NCBI GenBank assembly: GCA_018830645.1
Contig: JAHJSA010000088.1
Location: forward strand, 1 to 64,000
Origin: Actinomycetota bacterium
Lineage (GTDB): Bacteria > Actinomycetota > Thermoleophilia > RBG-16-64-13
Length of the DNA stretch: 64,000 bases
Reading direction: 5' to 3'
This document shows, one piece after another, positions 21,010 to 31,290 of the stretch. The translations under genes and the position numbers were made by a program. Below the pieces are notes generated by a model. It was given only the letters and a program-made list of their open reading frames with translations. It ran no database searches and was not told the origin of the DNA. How positions within the stretch are numbered: the first letter of the stretch is position 1; each line of letters opens with the position of its first letter.

Positions 21010-22092
21010 TCAAGAGCCGCCGCTCGTCAACCACTCTTCGATCGCCGCGAACAACTCGTCCACGAGACGGTCTTGGGGCACCTTGCACAGAGGACGGCCG
21101 GCCGCGAACACCACGCCCTCCCCCTCGCCGCCCGCTATGCCGAAATCAGCCTTGCGGGCCTCCCCGGGTCCGTTGACCACGCAGCCCATCACGGCCACCT
21201 CGAGCGGCCGCGCGAGACTCGACAACCGCCCCTCCATCTGGGCGAGGCGCCGCTCCACCTCGAGCGCCAGCTCCTCGAGCGCGATGCGGGTGCGCCCGCA
21301 CGTGGGGCAGGAGATCACCCTCGGCCCTCCCTTGATGAGCCCGAGGCTGCTCAGTATCTCTCGGGCCACCCAGACCTCTTCCACCGGATCCCCGGTGAGC
21401 GACACCCTGATCGTGTCCCCCACCCCAGCCGCGAGAAGCACCCCCAAGGCGACGGCGCTGCGGATGGCCCCCGCCCGTGGCGTGCCGGCCTCCGTCACTC
21501 CGAGGTGCAGGGGATACGGGATGCGTGCCGCCAACCGCCGGTTGGCCTCGATGGTCACCAAGGGAGACGACGACTTCACCGACACCTTGATCTCGCGGAA
21601 GTCCTGATCCTCGAAGAAGGCGCAGAAGCGCACCGCGGATTCCACGAGGGCTTCCGCCGGCTCGCGCTCTTCCAGGGAGCGGAGCTCGCGCTGCAACGAG
21701 CCGCTGTTGACCCCTATGCGCACCACCGCCCCGTGGGTCTTCGCCGCCTCGATGACCGCGCGCACCCGGTCGGGGCCGCCGATGTTCCCGGGGTTCACCC
21801 GGACGCCCGCAGCCCCGCCTTCCAGCGCGCCCACGGCGAGTGCGTAGTCGAAGTGCACGTCGGCGATGAGGGGCACCGGCGACTCGGCGACGAGTGCCGG
21901 CAGGGCGGCGAGGGCCTCGTGGTCGGGCACGGCCACCCGCACCAACCCCGCACCCGCCGTGACCAGCGCCCGCACCTGCGAAAGCGTCGCCTCGACGTCG
22001 TGAGTGCGGGTGTTCGTCATCGACTGGATCACCACGGGCGCGTCACCGCCCACGAGCACTCCGCCTACATCCACCTGCCGCTCACTGAACAC
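21010..22092 (-). CDS. ispG: 4-hydroxy-3-methylbut-2-en-1-yl diphosphate synthase
   Basis: VDVGGVLVGGDAPVVIQSMTNTRTHDVEAT; VISCPTCGRTRI Fe-S ligands. Confidence 0.96.
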   Translation of the reverse strand: MFSERQVDVGGVLVGGDAPVVIQSMTNTRTHDVEATLSQVRALVTAGAGLVRVAVPDHEALAALPALVAESPVPLIADVHFDYALAVGALEGGAAGVRVNPGNIGGPDRVRAVIEAAKTHGAVVRIGVNSGSLQRELRSLEEREPAEALVESAVRFCAFFEDQDFREIKVSVKSSSPLVTIEANRRLAARIPYPLHLGVTEAGTPRAGAIRSAVALGVLLAAGVGDTIRVSLTGDPVEEVWVAREILSSLGLIKGGPRVISCPTCGRTRIALEELALEVERRLAQMEGRLSSLARPLEVAVMGCVVNGPGEARKADFGIAGGEGEGVVFAAGRPLCKVPQDRLVDELFAAIEEWLTSGGS

Positions 22093-22152
22093 CCTGCGCC
22101 CTCCCCTTGGCCCACGCGGCAGTCACCAATCCGGGGGCCGGGAACCCGAGCA

Positions 22153-23307
22153 TCAGAAACCGAGGCTTCCGCCGAACAGACGACCGATGTCGTTCCCCGT
22201 CGCCACGATGAGAAGCAGCAGGAACAATGAGATGCCAACGGCCGAGACACGCTCGAAGGTGCGCAGGGACACGGCCCGTCCCAGACCCTTCTCGATGAGA
22301 CTGAAGAGCACGTGGCCGCCGTCCAACGGCAACAACGGGAGCATGTTGAGTATTGCGAGTTGCACGCTGATGAACGCCAGAAGACTGAGGAAGTACCCGC
22401 TCCGGAACGCCTCCGACGAGATGGAGACGATGCCCACCGGACCGGCGAGACCATCGGAGCCCGTCACCGGCACCTCTCCCTTGAACATCATGCCGATGCC
22501 GCTGAACGTGATCGCGAAGAGCTCTCCGGTGCGGTCGCGCGCGAAAGCGAGCGACTCCAACACGCCCGGATCGACCTTCTCGCCCACCGGCCCCACTCCG
22601 AGGACTCCTGTGCCGTCTTCGCGAAGCCCGATCTCGGCCGAAAGCGTCACGTGCGTGCCGGCTCGATCCACCACGATGTCCACGCGCTCGCCGGCGCGCG
22701 ACAGTATGGCCTGTTGCACCGAGAACCACTCGTCGGTCGTGTCGGCGCCGATGCTGACGAAACGATCTCCCACGAGGACCCCCGCGTCGGCCGCCGCACT
22801 GCCCGCCTCCACGCGATCGACGACTGTGGTGGGTTCGAAGTAGCCTTGTAGGCCGACAAAGAACAGGAGGAAGAACGCCACCACCACGTTCATGGTGACC
22901 CCTGCCACGATGAACACCACCCGTTGCCACACCGGATGGGCGTAGTAGCGGCGCTCGAGCGGCGTGGCGGCTATCTCCTCGTCACTGATGGCGGAGCGAC
23001 CGGTCATCCTGGATTCCGGATCGCGCAGCTTCGCGTCCCTGCTCTCCTTCGCCGCCTTGACGCGCTCCTCGAACTCCTCGGCGTGCATGCCGGTGACCCG
23101 CACGTAGCCACCCAGAGGCACGAGAGATATGCCGTACACCGTCTCGCCGACACGCCGGCTCCACAGGTAGCGACCGAAGCCGAGGCTGAACTCCTCGACC
23201 CTCATTCCGGTGGCCTTGGCCACGATGAAGTGGCCGAACTCGTGGGCGAGGATCAGGAAGCCCACTCCCACCACCGCCACGACGACACTCAGGATGGAAC
23301 TCACCAT
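22153..23307 (-). CDS. rseP: RIP metalloprotease RseP/S2P (M50) with PDZ
   Basis: LAHEFGHFIVAKATGMRVEEFSLGFG; NMLPLLPLDGGHVLF. Confidence 0.95.
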   Translation of the reverse strand: MVSSILSVVVAVVGVGFLILAHEFGHFIVAKATGMRVEEFSLGFGRYLWSRRVGETVYGISLVPLGGYVRVTGMHAEEFEERVKAAKESRDAKLRDPESRMTGRSAISDEEIAATPLERRYYAHPVWQRVVFIVAGVTMNVVVAFFLLFFVGLQGYFEPTTVVDRVEAGSAAADAGVLVGDRFVSIGADTTDEWFSVQQAILSRAGERVDIVVDRAGTHVTLSAEIGLREDGTGVLGVGPVGEKVDPGVLESLAFARDRTGELFAITFSGIGMMFKGEVPVTGSDGLAGPVGIVSISSEAFRSGYFLSLLAFISVQLAILNMLPLLPLDGGHVLFSLIEKGLGRAVSLRTFERVSAVGISLFLLLLIVATGNDIGRLFGGSLGF

Positions 23308-24455
23308 CTTCCCGCCTCCACAAGGGTGCGCGCACGCGCGCGCGCCCAGCTATCTATCTCGACGACTTGGCTGTACTCGGTGGGGACGCCCGCCTCGACA
23401 TGCTCGAGAACGCGCGCCACCACCTCGGCTATACCCAGAAAGCCGATGCTTGTAGCGAGGAACGCCTGCACAGCCACCTCGTTGGCCGCGTTCAATGCAC
23501 ACGTGTGGGCGTCTCCCGCCTCACCGGCCTGTCTCGCAAGGTCGAGACAGCGGAACGTCCGGGTGTCGGCGGGTTCGAAGGTGAACGACCCGGTTCCCGC
23601 AAGATCAAGGCGGGGCGTCTTGAGCGGCCCGCGCGTAGGATACCGCAGCGCGTAGGCGATGGGCACGCGCATGTCGGGCTCGCCCAGGTGCGCCAGGACC
23701 GCGCCGTCGACCAGGCGCACCATCGCGTGCACGAGCGATTGAGGATGCACGATCACCTCGATGTCGGAGTACGGCACCCCGAAGAGATGGTGCGCCTCTA
23801 TGACCTCGAGCCCCTTGTTCATGAGGGTGGCTGAATCGATGGAGATCTTCGCACCCATGTCCCAGGTGGGATGGGCGAGGGTGTCCTCGGGCGTCACGCC
23901 CGCCAGCTCCTCCAAGCCACGACCCCGGAACGGGCCCCCGGACGCGGTGAGTACCAGCCGTTCGACCGCCGCACGCGTCTCGCCAGACACTAGTTGGAAG
24001 AGTGCCGAGTGCTCCGAGTCAACGGGGAGTATGGTCACCCCCGCCCGTTCGGCCAGGTTCATGACGAAGCTCCCGCCGCTCACCAGGCTCTCCTTGTTGG
24101 CCAAGGCAAGCGGGCGGCCCATCTCCAGCGCCGCCACCGTAGCCTCGAGGCCGGCGAAGCCCACTATCGCGTTCAAGACCAGGTCGGCCTCCACCTCGCG
24201 CACCAGCCGGGCCGCGGCCCCGGGGCCCGTGCGCATCAGCATCTCCGGATACAGGGAGGGCGGTAGTCCGCGTGCCGCGGCCTCGTCGGCGACCGCGACA
24301 TCCCGCACGCCCAGGGCGGTCGCCTGCGCGGCGAGTTCGCCCACACGACCGCCGCACGAGAGGCCCACCACGGTGAGATCGGTGCCGGCGGCTACCACTT
24401 CGAGGGCCTGCACGCCTATCGAGCCGGTCGACCCGAGTATCAGCACCCGCCTCAC
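23301..24455 (-). CDS. dxr: 1-deoxy-D-xylulose 5-phosphate reductoisomerase
   Basis: RRVLILGSTGSIGVQALEVV; LANKESLVSGG; GTG start overlapping cdsA stop. Confidence 0.95.
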   Translation of the reverse strand: MRRVLILGSTGSIGVQALEVVAAGTDLTVVGLSCGGRVGELAAQATALGVRDVAVADEAAARGLPPSLYPEMLMRTGPGAAARLVREVEADLVLNAIVGFAGLEATVAALEMGRPLALANKESLVSGGSFVMNLAERAGVTILPVDSEHSALFQLVSGETRAAVERLVLTASGGPFRGRGLEELAGVTPEDTLAHPTWDMGAKISIDSATLMNKGLEVIEAHHLFGVPYSDIEVIVHPQSLVHAMVRLVDGAVLAHLGEPDMRVPIAYALRYPTRGPLKTPRLDLAGTGSFTFEPADTRTFRCLDLARQAGEAGDAHTCALNAANEVAVQAFLATSIGFLGIAEVVARVLEHVEAGVPTEYSQVVEIDSWARARARTLVEAGRW

Positions 24456-25279
24456 GGAGCACCGCCGCCCAGCGTGACGTCGGCCAGGAGGAGCACCGCT
24501 CCCCAATACGCCGCTATGGAGGCGAACAGGAGGCTGTCGAAGCGATCGAGCATGCCCCCGTGGCCGGGGAGTATGCGGCCCGAGTCCTTCCTGCCCAGGT
24601 CGCGCTTCACCATCGACTCGAACAGATCTCCCCACTGGCCCAAGACCCCTATGGCCAGGCCGAGTATCAGGGCTTCGCGCACCGGGAGCCACGGCGAGTA
24701 GATCTTGACCGCCAGGGCGAACAGGATCGCGCCGATGATGCCGCCGACGGCGCCTTCGACCGTCTTCTTCGGAGAGATGCGCGGGGCCATGGCCCGCTTC
24801 CCCATCAGGCGACCGACCGCGTAGGCGCCCGTGTCGCTGGTCCACGTGGCGCCGACGACCAGCAGGGTGAGCGACATACCGTGTTCCAGCCCGCGGACCA
24901 GCAGGAGATGCGCAACTCCGGTGACGATCCACACCACCCCGAAGGCCGTGACGGCCATGCGCCCCACCAGGTGATCTCCGATCGGCCCACCCACCCCCCA
25001 CAAGAAGAGCAGGAAGATGCCCGCGGATAAAGCGCCGGCCAGTCCCGGCAGGCCATAGAAGTGGGTGGCGGTGAGGGCTCCGGCTGCTAAGAGGTATCCC
25101 ACCAGCAGGTTCGGGCGGTAGGGACGCACCAGCGTGTAGTACTCGTGGAGCGCGGCCAGCGCGACCAGGCCGAGTGCCACCGAGTAGTAAGGGCTGCCCA
25201 GGATGATCAGGCCCACACCCAGGGGCACGCCGAACAGGGCCACGAGGACCCGCGTCCTAAGCAAGATCCTCCGCCTCAC
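24452..25279 (-). CDS. cdsA: Phosphatidate cytidylyltransferase
   Basis: Multi-TM protein; SPKKTVEGAVGG and DLGRKDSGRILPGHGGMLDRFDSLL signature. Confidence 0.95.
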   Translation of the reverse strand: MRRRILLRTRVLVALFGVPLGVGLIILGSPYYSVALGLVALAALHEYYTLVRPYRPNLLVGYLLAAGALTATHFYGLPGLAGALSAGIFLLFLWGVGGPIGDHLVGRMAVTAFGVVWIVTGVAHLLLVRGLEHGMSLTLLVVGATWTSDTGAYAVGRLMGKRAMAPRISPKKTVEGAVGGIIGAILFALAVKIYSPWLPVREALILGLAIGVLGQWGDLFESMVKRDLGRKDSGRILPGHGGMLDRFDSLLFASIAAYWGAVLLLADVTLGGGAP

Positions 25280-26045
25280 GTGCGCCGAAACGACGGCTCC
25301 TGGTGGCGTAGTCCAGTAGCGCCCGCCGGAACTCGACCTCGTCGAAATCGGGCCACAACACGTCGCTGAAGTAGAACTCCGAGTAGGCCGACTGCCAGAG
25401 CAGGAAGTTGCTCAGCCGGTTCTCACCCGAGGTGCGGATCACCAGATCGGGGTCACGCATGCGCGGGCAGTACATGTGGGAGGCCAGCGTGGCCTCGTCG
25501 ACGGCGGCAAGATCCACGCCGGCGGCGGCCGCGGCGCGTATCGCATCGACGATCTCCGCCCTACCGCCGTAGTTGAACGCCACGAACAGATCCAGCTTCT
25601 CGTTCGCCGCGGTGAGCTCTTCGACGCGCGCGAACTTCTCCAGGATCGAGGGGTCAAGACCGTCGCGCCTGGCGACGAATTCCACGCGCACCCCGTTCTC
25701 GTGGAGTCGGGGGAGCTCCTGGTCGATCATCTCGTCGATGAGGCCGAGGAGTCCGCGCACCTCTTCCTCGGGGCGCGCCCAGTTCTCGGTGGAGAACGAA
25801 TACACAGTGAGCTGTCGCACCTCTAGGAGCATCGCCGCTTCGACGGCGCGCATCAGAGCCTTGGTGCCTTCTCTGTGCCCCATGACGACGGGGAGCCGGC
25901 GCCGTTTCGCCCAACGGCCGTTCCCGTCCATGATGATGCCCACATGGAACGGCAGGCGTTCGGACTGCGGGGACGCCGCGCTTGGAGAAGGGACTTCCCG
26001 GCTATCCCCACCTCGAAGGCCCCTGAGCCTGCCGACGATTCCCAT
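25257..26045 (-). CDS. uppS: Isoprenyl transferase (undecaprenyl diphosphate synthase-like)
   Basis: HVGIIMDGNGRWAKRRRLPVVMGHREG; DPDLVIRTSGENRLSNFLLWQSAYSEFYF. Confidence 0.96.
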   Translation of the reverse strand: MGIVGRLRGLRGGDSREVPSPSAASPQSERLPFHVGIIMDGNGRWAKRRRLPVVMGHREGTKALMRAVEAAMLLEVRQLTVYSFSTENWARPEEEVRGLLGLIDEMIDQELPRLHENGVRVEFVARRDGLDPSILEKFARVEELTAANEKLDLFVAFNYGGRAEIVDAIRAAAAAGVDLAAVDEATLASHMYCPRMRDPDLVIRTSGENRLSNFLLWQSAYSEFYFSDVLWPDFDEVEFRRALLDYATRSRRFGAREAEDLA

Positions 26046-26602
26046 CAGACCTCGAGGATCTCCTCCTCTTTGTGTGACAGAAGCTCGTTGATGCGCTCCA
26101 CGTGGGAGTCCGTGAGCTTCTGGACATCGTCCTCGGCCCTGCGCTCATCGTCCTCAGGGAGCTCACCCTCCTTCTTCAGCTCCTTGAGATCCTGGATCAC
26201 ATCGCGCCGCACGTTGCGCACGGCGACCCTGCTCTCCTCGGCCATGCTACGCACAAGACGCACGAGGTCCTTCCGGCGCTCCTCGGTGAGCGTGGGTATG
26301 TTGAGGCGTACGATGGTGCCGTCGACGTTAGGGTTCAGGCCCAGATCGGATTCCTGTATGGCCCGCACGACGCCGTTGACGGCGCTCTTGTCGAAGACCG
26401 TGATGGAGATCAGCCGAGCATCGGGCGTTGAGAGGTTGGCGAGTTGCTTGAGAGGCGTTCGCGCGCCGTAGTAGTCGACGTAGATGCGGTCGAGCAGCGC
26501 GGTGGAAGCCCGGCCGGTGCGCACACCCCCGAACTCGGAACGGAGTGCCTCGATGGCGCCGTCCATGCGACGCTTGCCATCCTCAAGAAGCTCTTCAACC
26601 AT
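26045..26602 (-). CDS. frr: Ribosome recycling factor
   Basis: MDGAIEALRSEFGGVRTGRASTALLDRIYVDYYGARTPLKQLAN. Confidence 0.97.
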   Translation of the reverse strand: MVEELLEDGKRRMDGAIEALRSEFGGVRTGRASTALLDRIYVDYYGARTPLKQLANLSTPDARLISITVFDKSAVNGVVRAIQESDLGLNPNVDGTIVRLNIPTLTEERRKDLVRLVRSMAEESRVAVRNVRRDVIQDLKELKKEGELPEDDERRAEDDVQKLTDSHVERINELLSHKEEEILEV

Positions 26603-26641
26603 TCTCTCGCTCCCTCCTGATGGAGCCGCGGTACCGGCCGG

Positions 26642-27427
26642 TCAGGGCCGCTGTCTGCTGCCGACGCACGCCCCGCCATCGGGCTCACATGATACCACCG
26701 TCCCCACGAGCTCACCCCGGAGCACTCGATCGATGTTCGACGGCACCGCCATGTTGAAGACCATGATGGGCAGGCGGTTATCCATGCAGAGGGAGAGCGC
26801 GGTGGAATCCATCACCTTCAGGCCCCGTTCGAGCGCCTCGCGATGGGTGAGATGCGGAATCAGGACGGCCTCCGGGTTGATCTCGGGATCGGAGTCGTAC
26901 ACCCCGTCGTACTTCTTCTTCCCCATGAGGATCGCCTCGGCGCCGATCTCGAGCGCACGCAGTGCCGCCGCGGTGTCGGTGGTGAAGTACGGATTGCCCG
27001 TGCCGGCGGCGAAGATCACCACGCGCCCCTTCTCGAGGTGACGGATCGCGCGGCGGCGGATGTACGGTTCGGCGATCTCGCGCATCTCGATCGCGGAGAG
27101 GACGCGGGTGTCGACGCCCAGCTTCTCCATCGCGTCCTGCAATGCCATGGCGTTGATGACCGTGGCGATCATCCCCATGTAGTCGGCCGCGGCGCGATCC
27201 ATGCCCTTCGCGCTGCCGGCCACTCCTCGGAAGATGTTACCGGCGCCCACGACCACCGCCGTCTCCACACCCAGCTCGACACAGCCGCGTATCTCCTTGG
27301 CCACGCCGACCATGCGTTCCGGGTCGATGCCGTACACCGCATCGCCGACCAAGGCTTCGCCGCTCAGCTTGAGCAGCACCCGCTTATACACGGCGCCGCC
27401 GCCGGATCCTCCCGCGTCCTCGGACAC
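26642..27427 (-). CDS. pyrH: UMP kinase
   Basis: [40 protein letters not shown]. Confidence 0.97.
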   Translation of the reverse strand: MSEDAGGSGGGAVYKRVLLKLSGEALVGDAVYGIDPERMVGVAKEIRGCVELGVETAVVVGAGNIFRGVAGSAKGMDRAAADYMGMIATVINAMALQDAMEKLGVDTRVLSAIEMREIAEPYIRRRAIRHLEKGRVVIFAAGTGNPYFTTDTAAALRALEIGAEAILMGKKKYDGVYDSDPEINPEAVLIPHLTHREALERGLKVMDSTALSLCMDNRLPIMVFNMAVPSNIDRVLRGELVGTVVSCEPDGGACVGSRQRP

Positions 27428-27473
27428 TCTCGACCCCCTTGCCTGTTCGCCGCTCCCGCCTGCACCTACAGAA

Positions 27474-27497
27474 AGGGCGGCGCCTGAGCGCCGCCCT
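27474..27497 (-). terminator. Hairpin after tsf
   Basis: AGGGCGGCGC-CTGA-GCGCCGCCCT perfect 10-bp stem in tsf-pyrH gap. Confidence 0.55.
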
Positions 27498-27503
27498 CGT
27501 GGC

Positions 27504-28106
27504 TCACACCGTGTCTTGCCCGAGGAGATAGCGGGAGAAGCGTCGCACCTCGATGTTCTCTCCCACCTTCGCCACCAGTTCGCGCCGCAGCCCGTCGATG
27601 GTCTTGTCGGGGTCCTTGACGAACGGCTGCTCGAGAAGCACCACCTGGCTGTAGAACTTGTTGACCTTGCCCTCCGCGATCTTCTCGAGGACGTTCTCGG
27701 GCTTCCCCGTCTCGCGAGCCTGAGCCTTGTAGATCTCGAGCTCGCCCGCGACCACGTCTTCCGGGATGTCCTCGCGGCGTACGTAGCCGGGCGCGCTCGC
27801 CGCTATGTGCATGGCCACGTCGTGCGCGAAGGCGCGGAACGCCTCGTTGCGGGCGACGAAGTCGGTCTCGCAGTTGATCTCCACGAGCACACCGATCTTG
27901 CCGTTGCCATGGATGTACGAGTCGATCATGCCCTCGTTGGCGGCGCGGGCGGCCTTCTTGTCGGCCGACGCCATGCCCTTTGTCCGCAGGAGCTTGACGG
28001 CTTCGTCCATGTTGCCGTCGGTCTCGGCGAGGGCACGCTTGCAGTCCATCATGCCGGCTCCGCACTTCTCGCGGAGCTCCTTCACCATCTGTGCGGTCAC
28101 GCTCAT
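27504..28106 (-). CDS. tsf: Elongation factor Ts
   Basis: [44 protein letters not shown]. Confidence 0.98.
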   Translation of the reverse strand: MSVTAQMVKELREKCGAGMMDCKRALAETDGNMDEAVKLLRTKGMASADKKAARAANEGMIDSYIHGNGKIGVLVEINCETDFVARNEAFRAFAHDVAMHIAASAPGYVRREDIPEDVVAGELEIYKAQARETGKPENVLEKIAEGKVNKFYSQVVLLEQPFVKDPDKTIDGLRRELVAKVGENIEVRRFSRYLLGQDTV

Positions 28107-28210
28107 TGCTGATCCTCCACCGACAGGTCCACCCTGTCGAACATAGTGATACTACGGTTCATTCGTCGATGCGAGGCCTGAGATCCCCAAGAACCCCGCA
28201 AGCGCAGTGC

Positions 28211-29161
28211 TCAGGCCTCCGCCTCCGGAGTCGCCGGGGCATCAGCTTCGGCCGCCGGGGCTTCAGCCACGGGCGCTGGGGCTTCGGGAGCCGGTGCGTC
28301 AGCCACGGGCGCCGGGGCTTCGGGAGCCGGTGCGTCAGCCACAGGTGCCGGGGCCTCGTCGGCCGGTGCCGGTGCTTCTGCCTGGGCGGCCTCGGCCGCA
28401 GGTGCGGTTTCGGCGGCTGCCGCGTCGGCGGCGACAGGCTCCGCGGTCTGCTCGGGCGCGGCGAACTCACGAGGGTTGACCTTCTGGCGGCCCTCTTCGA
28501 CGGCGCGCGCGATGGTCTTGATGATCAGGCTGCACGAACGGATCGCGTCGTCGTTTCCGGGGATGAGGTAGTCGGCCTCATCGGGATCGCAGTTCGTGTC
28601 GACCAGACCGATGAGCGGGATGCCGAGCTTGTTGACCTCGCGCGTGGCGATGGCCTCACGCTTCGGATCGATGATGAACACTGCGTCGGGCAGGCGCTGC
28701 ATGTCGGCCACGCCGCCGAGGCTGATCTCGAGCTTACCCAGCTCCCGCTCGAGGTTCATGCGCTCCTTGGTGGGAAGCAGGGCGAGCGACCCATCGGCTT
28801 TGCGCCGGCGCAGCTCGTGCAGGCGGTTGATGCGCGCATGGATCGTGCTGAAGTTGGTGAGCAGGCCGCCGAGCCACCGGTGTGACACGAAAGGCATGCC
28901 GACGCGACTGGCCTCGAGACGGATAGAATCCTGGCACTGCTTCTTGGTGCCCACGAACAGCACCGAGCCCCCGCGCTCCGAGATGTTGCGCGTGATCTCG
29001 TAGGCGCGGTCGAGGAGCTTGGTGGTCTTCTGGAGGTCGATGATGTGGATACCACCGCGGTCGGCGAAGATGTACGGCTTCATCTTCGGGTTCCAGCGGC
29101 GTGTCTGGTGTCCGAAATGCACCCCGGACTCCAGCAACTGCTTCATGGTAGCAGCCGGCAT
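28211..29161 (-). CDS. rpsB: 30S ribosomal protein S2 with Ala/Pro/Glu-rich C-terminal extension
   Basis: [27 protein letters not shown]...; repetitive tail [12 protein letters not shown]. Confidence 0.97.
   Translation of the reverse strand: MPAATMKQLLESGVHFGHQTRRWNPKMKPYIFADRGGIHIIDLQKTTKLLDRAYEITRNISERGGSVLFVGTKKQCQDSIRLEASRVGMPFVSHRWLGGLLTNFSTIHARINRLHELRRRKADGSLALLPTKERMNLERELGKLEISLGGVADMQRLPDAVFIIDPKREAIATREVNKLGIPLIGLVDTNCDPDEADYLIPGNDDAIRSCSLIIKTIARAVEEGRQKVNPREFAAPEQTAEPVAADAAAAETAPAAEAAQAEAPAPADEAPAPVADAPAPEAPAPVADAPAPEAPAPVAEAPAAEADAPATPEAEA
28263..28358. repeat. 36-nt tandem repeat in rpsB 3' end
   Basis: tcagccacgggcgctggggcttcgggagccggtgcg x2 plus a partial third copy. Confidence 0.85.
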
Positions 29162-29183
29162 GGTGTGGATCCTTTCTGGTTTT

Positions 29184-29252
29184 GTGTCGGTGCACCCGAG
29201 GCTCCCCGCGGAACCGGCTCTGCCGGCACCACCGCGACGACACCCCTCGGGG
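29184..29252 (-). promoter_or_regulatory. Candidate structured leader of rpsB (possible pseudoknot)
   Basis: CCCGAGG...CCTCGGG and GTGTCG...CGACAC complementary pairs in crossing order, with an internal CCGGC-AGA-GCCGG hairpin. Confidence 0.4.
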
Positions 29253-29442
29253 TAGTGTGGGTATATCCGCGGAAGTGTAACACACCGGTCACCAGCCGGC
29301 GGGAGAGCGGGGTGGACTGCGGCGAGACGGGCACGTGGCGACGGTCGGGGCGCTGCGGCGAGTCGGCGCTGCGCCGGCCCGGGGCACCCGGCCACGACCG
29401 GAACCGCCGCACCGACAGGGGGCACGCCGGCCCAGGGCGCCG

Positions 29443-30249
29443 CTAGTTCGACAGCACTCCCGGCTCCAGCTCCTCCTTGACGCGTCCCTTCATGCGGAGG
29501 ATGGCCTTAGTGTGCAACTGCGAGATGCGCGACTCGGTGACTCCCAGCACCTCGCCGATCTCCTTAAGGGTGAGACCCTCGTAGTAGTAGAGGCCGATGA
29601 CGATCCTCTCACGCTCGGGCAACCTGCGGATCGCGTCAGCTAGGATCTCCTTCACCGCACTGATGTCGTACGCGCGGGAGGGATCTGGCGACGAGGTGTC
29701 TTCGATCGTGTCGATCAAGGCGACCTTGTCGCCGCCGCTCCCGGACAGGGTCCAGAACTCGTCGAGGGCGACGATCGACGCGCTGCTTATCTGGTTCAGG
29801 ATGCTGTGGAACTCGTTCATGGTGACGCCGAGCTCTTCGGAGGTCTCTTCGTCGGTGGGGGCGCGGCGCAGCTCGTTCTCCAGCTTGGTGACCACGCGCT
29901 CCACCTGTCGCGCCCAGCTGCGCACCGAGCGCGGCACCCAATCGAGCGCCCGCAACTCGTCGATGATCGAGCCCTTGATGCGGGAGATCGCGTAGGTCTC
30001 GAACTTGATGTTCCGCGAGGGTTCGAAGCGCTCGAGCGCGCCGATCAGGCCCAGAAGACCGTATGAGATGAGGTCGGCTTCCTCGACGTGCGCCGGCAGG
30101 CCGGTGCCCATCCGCCCGGCGACGTACTTCACCAGCGGCGAGTACGCGAGGATGAGCTCGTCGCGCGCCCCGGGGTCGCCGAGGTCCTTGTAGCGTTGCC
30201 ACAGGGAGTGCACGTCGGCCCCGGAGTCGGTCTTGCGAGACGCCACTAC
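29443..30249 (-). CDS. whiG: RNA polymerase sigma factor, FliA/WhiG family
   Basis: [52 protein letters not shown]; synteny with xerC/dprA and rpsB/tsf. Confidence 0.9.
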   Translation of the reverse strand, partial: VVASRKTDSGADVHSLWQRYKDLGDPGARDELILAYSPLVKYVAGRMGTGLPAHVEEADLISYGLLGLIGALERFEPSRNIKFETYAISRIKGSIIDELRALDWVPRSVRSWARQVERVVTKLENELRRAPTDEETSEELGVTMNEFHSILNQISSASIVALDEFWTLSGSGGDKVALIDTIEDTSSPDPSRAYDISAVKEILADAIRRLPERERIVIGLYYYEGLTLKEIGEVLGVTESRISQLHTKAILRMKGRVKEELEPGVLSN

Positions 30250-30256
30250 CGGCCCC

Positions 30257-31246
30257 TCACGCCCTCGGATGGGCCAGGCGGTAGGCCCTGCGTAGGTGGG
30301 CCGGCGACACGTGCGTATACACCTGGGTGGTCGCCAGCGAAGCGTGGCCCAAGAGCTCCTGGATCGCTCGGAGGTCGGCCCCTCCTTCAAGAAGATGCGT
30401 GGCGAACGAGTGCCGCAAGGTGTGCGGCGACGTGCCGGCCGGAGCATCCGATGCCGGCAGGTACTTCTCGAGACGGCGTCGCACGTCTGACGGTCGAAGC
30501 GGACGGCCGCGCGCGCTCAAGAACAGGGCCTCCCGCACCGGGGCGGCCGAAGAGCCGCCCACCGCAGAAGACCCGGGGGCGACGGCAGCCGACTTGGGCC
30601 TGCCGCGCTCGAGGTACGACCGGACGGCCCTCAAGGCGTCGTCTCCGATGGGTATGATGCGCTGTTTGCGCCCCTTGCCCGTCACCCGCGCCTCACGTCT
30701 GTCGGGGTCGATGTCATGGACCCGCAGATCTAAGACTTCCTGGGCCCTCAAGCCGCACGAGTATATCAACTCGAACAGCGCGCGGTCCCGCAGAGTGAGC
30801 GGGTCGTCGCCCTGGATGCTCTCGAGCAGCTCGAAGACCTGCTGCGGGCTCAAAACCTGCGGGAGGCGCCTCCTGGCCTTCGGCGCGCGGACGCCCTGCG
30901 CCGCACTCACTCCGACGATGCCCTCGGAGACGCAGAAGCCGAGAAACCGACGAAGGGTGGAGAGCTTCCGGGCGATCGATGCGCGGGCGTAGGGACGACA
31001 GGCTGGCCCGACCGTGCCCTCGGAGAGCCCGGCGACGAACGCCCGCACGTGTGACAGAGCGAGCTCGTCGACGCCCGCGACCTCCCGCTCCTCGCAGAAC
31101 CGCGCGAACTGAGCGAGATCGGTGTCCGCCGCGGCGATGCTTCGCGGGCTGTAGTCGGCCGCCCTCAGGCTACGGAGGTAGGAGGACACGAGGGGAGCAA
31201 GCCGCGACCCCTCCTGTGATCCCTCGAACCCTCCGGATACCGCCAT
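30257..31246 (-). CDS. xerC: Tyrosine recombinase XerC/XerD family
   Basis: SCGLRAQEVLDLRVHDID; HTLRHSFATHLLEGGADLRAIQELLGHASLATTQVYTHV. Confidence 0.92.
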   Translation of the reverse strand: MAVSGGFEGSQEGSRLAPLVSSYLRSLRAADYSPRSIAAADTDLAQFARFCEEREVAGVDELALSHVRAFVAGLSEGTVGPACRPYARASIARKLSTLRRFLGFCVSEGIVGVSAAQGVRAPKARRRLPQVLSPQQVFELLESIQGDDPLTLRDRALFELIYSCGLRAQEVLDLRVHDIDPDRREARVTGKGRKQRIIPIGDDALRAVRSYLERGRPKSAAVAPGSSAVGGSSAAPVREALFLSARGRPLRPSDVRRRLEKYLPASDAPAGTSPHTLRHSFATHLLEGGADLRAIQELLGHASLATTQVYTHVSPAHLRRAYRLAHPRA

Positions 31247-31290
31247 CTGTCCCCCACCTGAATCTGATTGTCGTGCTCGGGCTCATGTCG

